Shown here piece by piece: positions 59,227 through 64,000 of a DNA stretch of 64,000 nucleotides. The stretch lies in the NCBI GenBank assembly GCA_035995025.1, contig DASYKY010000133.1, forward strand, positions 124,001 through 188,000, read 5' to 3'. How positions within the stretch are numbered: the stretch's first letter is position 1; each line of letters begins with the position of its first letter. Below the pieces are notes generated by a model. That model was not told where the DNA came from. It worked only from the letters and a program-made list of their open reading frames with translations, and searched no databases. Origin of the DNA: Actinophytocola sp035995025 (lineage in GTDB: Bacteria; Actinomycetota; Actinomycetes; Mycobacteriales; Pseudonocardiaceae). A program made the position numbers and the translations under genes.

Positions 59227-59999
59227 CGGCGCCCGCCGAAGCGATGAGCGTGCTGGCGACCGACCTGCCGCCCCGGCGGATCTCGTGGTCGGGGGCGCTG
59301 GTCACCCCGCTGGTGCTCGCCGCCGCGCTGGCCGCGCTGTTCTGGTACCTCAGCGCGCAGGAGCTCGACGACATCGAGCGCCGGTCGATCAACGCGGACA
59401 CGATCCTCACGTACCTGCGCGAGCACATCGCGCTCGTCGCCGTGTCCAGCGTGCTGGTCATCGTGATCGCCGTGCCGATGGGCGTGCTGCTCACCCGGCC
59501 CGGCCTGAGCGCCGTGACCCGGCCGCTCGTCGGGTTGGCCAACGTCGGCCAGGCCGTGCCGTCGATCGGCATCCTCGTGCTGCTGGCGGTCACCGTCGGC
59601 ATCGGCTTCGACATGGCCATCGTGGCGCTCGTGCTCGTCGCGGTCCTGCCGGTGCTGCGCAACACCATGATCGGTCTGTCCACTGTGGATAAGTCATTGG
59701 TCGACGCGGCACGCGGGATGGGGCTCACGCGCACCTCGGTGCTGCTGCGGGTGGAGCTGCCGCTGGCGGTCCCGGTGATCCTCGCCGGCGTCCGGATCGC
59801 GCTGATCCTCAACGTCAGCAGCGCGACGCTGGCCACGTTCACCAACGCGGGCGGCCTCGGCACCCTCATCGCGACCGGCGTCGCCCTCAACCGGTTCCCG
59901 ATCCTGATCACCGGCAGCGTGCTCACCGCGGTGCTCGCGCTCGCCGTCGACTGGCTTGCCGGGCTCGCCGAACGCGCGCTGCGTCCGCGGGGCATCTGA
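59223..59999 (+). CDS. Osmoprotectant ABC transporter permease, second subunit
   Basis: 258 residues with six helices. The N-terminal extension has a membrane helix (LVTPLVLAAALAALFWYLSA) and a periplasmic-side loop. The core has VAVSSVLVIVIAVPMGVLLT, GLANVGQAVPSIGILVLLAV and the coupling loop DAARGMGLTRTSVLLRVELP. A GGLGTLIATGVALNRFPILI segment is diagnostic for the OpuC/YehY group. The start overlaps the ATPase stop (ATGA). Confidence 0.92.
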   Translation: MTAPAEAMSVLATDLPPRRISWSGALVTPLVLAAALAALFWYLSAQELDDIERRSINADTILTYLREHIALVAVSSVLVIVIAVPMGVLLTRPGLSAVTRPLVGLANVGQAVPSIGILVLLAVTVGIGFDMAIVALVLVAVLPVLRNTMIGLSTVDKSLVDAARGMGLTRTSVLLRVELPLAVPVILAGVRIALILNVSSATLATFTNAGGLGTLIATGVALNRFPILITGSVLTAVLALAVDWLAGLAERALRPRGI

Positions 60000-60024
60000 C
60001 CCGCTCACGAGGAAAGGAACTGCC

Positions 60025-60984
60025 ATGCGTACGAGGTCCCGGATCGTGTCGGTCGTGCTGGCGGGGGCGGTGACCCTCGCCGGCTGTTCCATCGCCCAGC
60101 CGAAGTCGGACGTCTCCGCGGGCAGCCTGGCCGACATAGCCTCGCTCAAGGGCAAGACGTTCACCGTGGGCGGCAAGGAGTTCACCGAGCAGCTGATCCT
60201 CTGCCAGATCACCATCCAGGCACTGCAGTCGGCCGGTGCCGACGCGAAGGAGAAGTGCGGGCTGAACGGGAGCGACACCACCCGGGCCGCGCTGACGTCC
60301 GGCAGCATCGACCTGTACTGGGAGTACACGGGAACGGCGTGGATCAGCTACCTGAAGCACACCGACCCGATCCCCGACGCGGACGCCCAGTACAAGGCCG
60401 TCGCCGACGAGGACAAGAAGAACGACATCGTCTGGCTGGACCCCGCGCCGTACAACAGCACGTACACGATCGTCGCGAAGACCGACGTCGCCGAGCAGCA
60501 CGGCATCAAGTCCATCTCCGACTACGCGGAGCTCGCGAAGTCCGACCCGGGCACGGCGACGATGTGCGCCGCCACCGAGTTCCTGGCCCGCAACGACGGC
60601 TGGCCCGGCCTGGAGAAGACCTACGGGTTCACGCTGCCCAAGGACAGCCTCGCGACGGTCGCCGAGGGCACGCTGTACGACAGCGCCGCCAAGGGCAGCG
60701 CGTGCAACTTCGCGGAGGGCGTGACGACCGACGGCCGCATCCAGGCGCTCAAGCTGACCGTGCTGGAGGACGACAAGTCGTTCTTCCCCGTCTACAACCC
60801 GGCGCCGAACGTCCGCAAGTCCGTCGCCGACGCCAACCCCGACCTGGCCAAGATCCTCAAGCCCGTCGCCGACGCCCTCGACATCACGACCATCCAGAAG
60901 CTCAGCGCCGACGTCGACATCAAGGGCGAGCAGCCGGCGGACGTGGCCGAGCAGTGGCTCAAGGACAAGAAGTTCGTCGGCTGA
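60025..60984 (+). CDS. Glycine betaine/osmoprotectant-binding lipoprotein (OpuCC type)
   Basis: 319 residues from ATG 60025 (AGGAAAGGA upstream). The signal peptide ends with LAGCS, lipid-modified at Cys21. The substrate-binding fold shows FTVGGKEFTEQLILCQITIQ, SIDLYWEYTGTAWISYL with the aromatic cage residues W/Y, and later TYGFTLPKDSLATVAEGTLY. The YWEYTGT motif is typical for quaternary-ammonium ligands. It completes a full importer with the three preceding genes; the extra cysteines (QLILCQ, KEKCG, ATMCAA) are unusual and may form disulfides. Confidence 0.9.
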   Translation: MRTRSRIVSVVLAGAVTLAGCSIAQPKSDVSAGSLADIASLKGKTFTVGGKEFTEQLILCQITIQALQSAGADAKEKCGLNGSDTTRAALTSGSIDLYWEYTGTAWISYLKHTDPIPDADAQYKAVADEDKKNDIVWLDPAPYNSTYTIVAKTDVAEQHGIKSISDYAELAKSDPGTATMCAATEFLARNDGWPGLEKTYGFTLPKDSLATVAEGTLYDSAAKGSACNFAEGVTTDGRIQALKLTVLEDDKSFFPVYNPAPNVRKSVADANPDLAKILKPVADALDITTIQKLSADVDIKGEQPADVAEQWLKDKKFVG

Positions 60985-61054
60985 GGCCGGGTGGGCGCGC
61001 TCACACCATAATCTGCCAGCGCTGTCGCTGGTGGGCGGCTAGTGTCCGAGAGTC

Positions 61055-61912
61055 ATGACGGACCTGACGATCACCCTCGCGCTGTGCGTGGCGGTCGCCG
61101 TCGCCTACGCGGTCGCGGCGGTCCTCCAGGCCCGGCACGCGCATCTGAAGGTCCGTGAGCTCGCCGCGGTCCCGGTGCTGTGGTTGGCGCTCGCGCTCAA
61201 CGGCATCGGCGCCGCGCTGCACGTGACGTCGCTGGGGTTCGGTCCGTTGTCGCTGATCCAGCCGCTGGGCGTGCTCACGCTGGTCATCGCGGTGCCGCTG
61301 GCGGCCGTCACGACACACCGCCGGGTGACCAAGCTCGAGGTGCGCGGCATGACCACCACGGTGATCGGCCTGGCCGGGCTCAGCATGCTCATCACGACCG
61401 ACGGCGGGACCCGGACGCTCTCCGCGCCGGAGCTGGTCGGCCTGGTCGTCGCCACGGTCGCGGTGATCACCGTGCTCGGCGTGCGGGGCAGCCGGCCGCG
61501 TGCGTCGAGCCTGTGGGAGGCCGTGGCCGGTGGTGCCACGTACTCGGTCTGCTCGGCGCTGTGCCAGACGGTGGTGGTCAGCGTGGGCCGCGACGGCCCG
61601 GACGTGCTGCTGCGGCCGGTGATGATCGTCGCCGTCGTCGCGATCGCCGTCTTCGCGATCGCCGCGACCGTGCTCACCCAGCGCTCCTACCGTGACGGCC
61701 TCGGCGCTCCCCTGGCGGTGACGAACCTGGTGAACCCCGCGAGCGCCACCGTCATCGGCGTGCTCCTGCTCGGCGAGCACCTCGGCACGACCCCGGTGCA
61801 GGTCGTCGTCGCGATCGCGTGCGCCGTGCTGTGCGGTCTCGGCGTCACGCAGCTGGCCCGCGCCCGGGACGTCGCAGCCCCGCAGCCGGTCCCCCTTGGC
61901 GCGAACGCGTAG
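61055..61912 (+). CDS. DMT-superfamily (EamA-like) membrane transporter
   Basis: 285 residues with ten predicted helices in two repeats. The first starts ITLALCVAVAVAYAVAAVLQ and includes PLSLIQPLGVLTLVIAVPLA; the second includes APLAVTNLVNPASATVIGVL and LLGEHLGTTPVQVVVAIACA. The LGE helix-end motif is characteristic of EamA/DMT proteins. A TAGTGT box at 61040-61045 lies 9 bp before the ATG, again suggesting a leaderless mRNA. The substrate is unknown; it converges on the reductase gene with a 7-bp gap. Confidence 0.8.
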   Translation: MTDLTITLALCVAVAVAYAVAAVLQARHAHLKVRELAAVPVLWLALALNGIGAALHVTSLGFGPLSLIQPLGVLTLVIAVPLAAVTTHRRVTKLEVRGMTTTVIGLAGLSMLITTDGGTRTLSAPELVGLVVATVAVITVLGVRGSRPRASSLWEAVAGGATYSVCSALCQTVVVSVGRDGPDVLLRPVMIVAVVAIAVFAIAATVLTQRSYRDGLGAPLAVTNLVNPASATVIGVLLLGEHLGTTPVQVVVAIACAVLCGLGVTQLARARDVAAPQPVPLGANA

Positions 61913-61919
61913 TCCCGGC

Positions 61920-62498
61920 TCAGCGTTCGACGCGGTAGCGCAGGTGGGTCGCGAACCGGGTCCGGGTGACGTCGACGGTCTCGAGGCGCGTGTGGTCGAT
62001 CGGCATGGCGTCGAACAGGCGGGTGCCGTCACCGAACAGGATCGGGACCACGTGCAGGAGGATCTCGTCGACCAGGCCGGCCTGGAGGTACTGCCGCGCG
62101 AGGTGCGCGCCGCCGAGGACCTCGACGTCGCCGCCCGCGGCGGCCTTCTTGGCGCGGTCCAGTGCCTCCTCGATGCCGCCGGTGACGAACTCGTACACGC
62201 CGTTCCCGGGGCTCTCCGCGGGCGTCTCGTGGGTGACGACGAAGACGGGCGTGCGGGCGTCGCCCTTGGGGCCGTCGGCCTTCCACCACGGCAGTGAGTG
62301 CTCGTACACCCGGCGGCCGCAGACGACGGCTTTGGACCGCGCCGCGGCCGCCGTGCCGATCCGCTGGCCGGCCGGGTCCCCGGACCAGCACCAGTCGTGC
62401 AGCACCAGACCGCCCGCCCCCATGGGCTCGGCGGCGGTCTGGTGCGCGGCGGTGATGTACCCGTCCAGCGAAATGCTGATGTCGAACACGACGGTCAT
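61920..62498 (-). CDS. RibD C-terminal/dihydrofolate-reductase-like protein
   Basis: 192 residues, start ATG 62496-62498 with GGGAGAG. FDISISLDGYITAAHQT is the family's first strand and helix; VVCGRRVYE, DARTPVFVVTHETP, DVEVLGGAHLARQYLQAGLV and DEILLHVVPILFGDGTRLFD are the conserved NADPH and substrate strands. The actinobacterial family is annotated as dihydrofolate reductase-like but usually has unknown substrates; the folate-binding Asp/Glu of true DHFR is not evident. Confidence 0.86.
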   Translation of the reverse strand: MTVVFDISISLDGYITAAHQTAAEPMGAGGLVLHDWCWSGDPAGQRIGTAAAARSKAVVCGRRVYEHSLPWWKADGPKGDARTPVFVVTHETPAESPGNGVYEFVTGGIEEALDRAKKAAAGGDVEVLGGAHLARQYLQAGLVDEILLHVVPILFGDGTRLFDAMPIDHTRLETVDVTRTRFATHLRYRVER

Positions 62499-62596
62499 CG
62501 GCTCTCCCAGTTGTGCTGAGGCGCTGTGCGCCTGTCACCACGGCGTCGAACGACCGGCGGCCGGATCGACATCGATCGGGAGAGTTTCCGCCGGGG

Positions 62597-63403
62597 TCAG
62601 CTGAAGGCGGGGGTGCGCAGGGGGGACGTGGGCAGCCTCGGCTGCGCGACGGTGAACGGTGCCGGGTGGGTGCCGGTCAGGATCTCGTGTTCCAGGCGGC
62701 GCAGGCGCGGGCTCGGTTCCAGGCCCAGCTCCCGCGCGAAGAGTGCCCGCATGTCGCGGTACTCGCGCAGTGCCTCCACCTGGCGGCCCGCCGCGCACAG
62801 GGCCGTCATCAGCTGGCCGCGCAGGCGTTCCCGGAACGGGTGTTCCCCCACCAGCGCCATCAGGTCGCCGATCATGGGGGTCGAGCGGCCCAGCCGCAGC
62901 TGGACCTCCGTGAGCTCTTCGAACACGCTGATGCGCCGGTCGGTCAGCTGCGCGGCGATCGCCGACACGCGGTCGCCGTGCACGCCCGCGAACGGTTCGC
63001 CGCGCCATAACCGTAATGCCTGGGCGAACGACTCCGCCGCCTCCGGCAGCTCGTCGTTCGCCGCCTGGGTGTGCGCTCGCGTCACGTGCTGGTCGAACAC
63101 GTGCAGGTCCAGCTCGCCCTCGCGAATCCACGCCTGGTAGCCAGGGGGTCTGGTCGAGACCAGCGCGTGCAGGCCGCTTCTGGCCAGCCGCTTCCGGATG
63201 CCCGACACGCTGATGTGCACCTGGCTGCGCGCCGTGGCCGGCGGCTCCTGGCCCCACAACGCGTCGATCAGCACCTCCGTCGGAACCACTCGGTTCGCGT
63301 TCCACAGAACGATTGCCAGCACGATCTGCTGGCGACGAGCTGTGAAGGTGACCGGGCCTTGTGAGCCCACCACCTCTAAAGGACCCAGGATGGAGATCCG
63401 CAT
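62597..63403 (-). CDS. SARP-family transcriptional activator (AfsR/DnrI/RedD type)
   Basis: 268 residues, ATG 63403 with AAGGAG. An OmpR-type winged helix (RISILGPLEVVGSQGPVTFT; WNANRVVPTEVLIDALWGQE; VHISVSGIRKRLARSG) is followed by a BTAD domain (LDLHVFDQHVTRAHTQAAND; AAGRQVEALREYRDMRALFA; RELGLEPSPRLRRLEHEIL). This is the short SARP form without an NB-ARC domain. SARPs bind direct heptamer repeats and switch on antibiotic-type clusters. It is divergent from the carbamoyltransferase-family gene at 63723, suggesting that a biosynthetic cluster begins at the right edge. Confidence 0.9.
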   Translation of the reverse strand: MRISILGPLEVVGSQGPVTFTARRQQIVLAIVLWNANRVVPTEVLIDALWGQEPPATARSQVHISVSGIRKRLARSGLHALVSTRPPGYQAWIREGELDLHVFDQHVTRAHTQAANDELPEAAESFAQALRLWRGEPFAGVHGDRVSAIAAQLTDRRISVFEELTEVQLRLGRSTPMIGDLMALVGEHPFRERLRGQLMTALCAAGRQVEALREYRDMRALFARELGLEPSPRLRRLEHEILTGTHPAPFTVAQPRLPTSPLRTPAFS

Positions 63404-63722
63404 TTCCGCTCCTTGCTGACGACAAACTAGTCAAGGTTGCTTCCCCGCGGCCCCCATGGCATCGGGCGAGTGCCCCCACATTTCCCGAAATTGACACGGC
63501 TGGTCAGCGGTGTCGCGCCGGTGGTTCGTCGCGGGCGGTGAGCGGAACCGCGCGCCGTCGTGATGTGGTCGTGCGGAAGATGGGGGCCAGACACCGTTGT
63601 GCACGAAGGAATGCCGTGCTATCCAGCCGGGGAAACTGCCGGTCTCCTGCCGGTGGAAATGCCGTTTTCCCCTCCATCGGCGCATTACGGTTGAGCTGGA
63701 CCATCTGACGATCGGGGCGGGA
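63404..63722. other. 319-bp divergent promoter region between SARP and carbamoyltransferase genes
   Basis: No ORF with family similarity is seen on either strand. TTGAGC near 63690 could be a -35 for the rightward gene. Short TGCCGG repeats around 63600-63670 and GTCGCG repeats near 63510-63540 might be SARP heptamers, but I cannot define spacing that matches the 11-bp phasing expected. The region is notably less GC-rich around 63415-63500. Confidence 0.4.
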
Positions 63723-64000
63723 ATGCGCAGTCTGATCTCCCTCTTGGACATCTCGGGCGAAGACGTCGCCGGAATCGTCGACAACGCGGTGAAGTACGCC
63801 GAACAGCGGCCGCCGCGCTCGCTCGACGGGCGCGCGGTGGGAATCTACTTCCGCCGCTCCTCCACCAGGACCAGGACGTCGTTCTGGCGCGCCGCCACGC
63901 TGCTGGGTGCCGACGCGATCGCGTTCGGCCCGGACGACCTGCAGCTCACCACCGGCGAGACGCTCGCCGACACCGCGCGCGTGCTGTCCGGCTACCTGGA
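63723..64000 (+). CDS. N-terminus of an ornithine/aspartate carbamoyltransferase-family protein (runs off right edge)
   Basis: 92 codons are visible from ATG 63723 (GGGGCGGGA upstream). SLISLLDISGEDVAGIVDNA is the N-terminal helix; VGIYFRRSSTRTRTSFWRAA carries the carbamoyl-phosphate-binding STRTR loop, followed by LGADAIAFGPDDLQLTTGET. Phe in the usual F-x-x-x-STRTR position is present (YFRRSSTRTR). The sequence is divergent from arginine-pathway ArgF and lies opposite a SARP gene, so a secondary-metabolism enzyme is plausible. The second domain is outside the window. Confidence 0.8.
   Translation, partial: MRSLISLLDISGEDVAGIVDNAVKYAEQRPPRSLDGRAVGIYFRRSSTRTRTSFWRAATLLGADAIAFGPDDLQLTTGETLADTARVLSGYL

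Noticed and set aside
1..64000. CRISPR arrays, tRNA/rRNA genes, insertion sequences, integrases or prophage genes
   Set aside because: I scanned for repeat-spacer periodicity, cloverleaf-like stems, transposase motifs and structural phage genes and saw none that I could support.

Overview
The window is high-GC DNA with dense genes, many GTG/TTG starts, stop/start overlaps and repeated -10-like hexamers 6-9 bp before a start codon (leaderless mRNA). With a SARP regulator, a CU044_5270/ECF sigma pair, a LAxTG surface protein, AtuA-type catabolism and several F420/FMN (LLM) oxidoreductases, this points to a filamentous actinomycete, probably a Pseudonocardiaceae such as Amycolatopsis. That placement is inference; no rRNA or tRNA gene is visible.

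Region 1 (1-8.5 kb) is ordinary actinobacterial chromosome with scars. A metallo-beta-lactamase fragment and an MFS-transporter tail meet head to head near 537. An ECF sigma factor is coupled to a CU044_5270 protein. An MFS exporter, an AhpD-like protein and an anchored extracytoplasmic protein follow, the last flanked by two decayed LuxR-type response-regulator pieces. Region 2 (8.5-24.2 kb) carries a threonine-rich LAGTG surface protein, a leishmanolysin-like protease, an amide/amino-acid permease plus acetamidase pair, signal peptidase I, an alkylsulfatase-like hydrolase, two MFS transporters, an SRPBCC-ArsR operon with two operator palindromes, a Tat-type cyclase-family protein and a membrane GGDEF-EAL protein. 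Region 3 (24.2-35 kb) has a heavily broken SGNH-hydrolase gene, a small protein/Ser-Thr kinase/FHA-like operon, a sugar O-methyltransferase, and a converging AtuA/CMD/LLM catabolic cluster whose two ends share an AT-rich palindrome.

Region 4 (35-57.5 kb) is accessory DNA and the most interesting part. First comes a three-gene operon of GNAT-GNAT-ASCH protein, divergent RuBisCO-like protein without the carbamylated lysine, and small membrane protein, apparently less GC-rich than its neighbours. HelR and a sorbosone-dehydrogenase-type lipoprotein follow. Then comes a 14.6-kb, five-gene, overlapping minus-strand operon: LCAT-like lipase, caspase-like/STAND NTPase/WD40 protein, pseudokinase-UPF1-like helicase fusion, winged-helix protein with two degenerate PLD folds, and a GHKL ATPase protein without a phosphoacceptor domain. 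The architecture (sensor, NTP switch, candidate protease and lipase effectors) suggests a conflict or programmed-death system. I do not recognise it as a named defence system.

Region 5 (57.6-64 kb) returns to core-like genes: a complete OpuC/ProU-type osmoprotectant ABC transporter operon, a DMT-type membrane protein, a RibD/DHFR-like reductase, a SARP regulator, and the start of an ornithine/aspartate carbamoyltransferase-family gene running off the right end.
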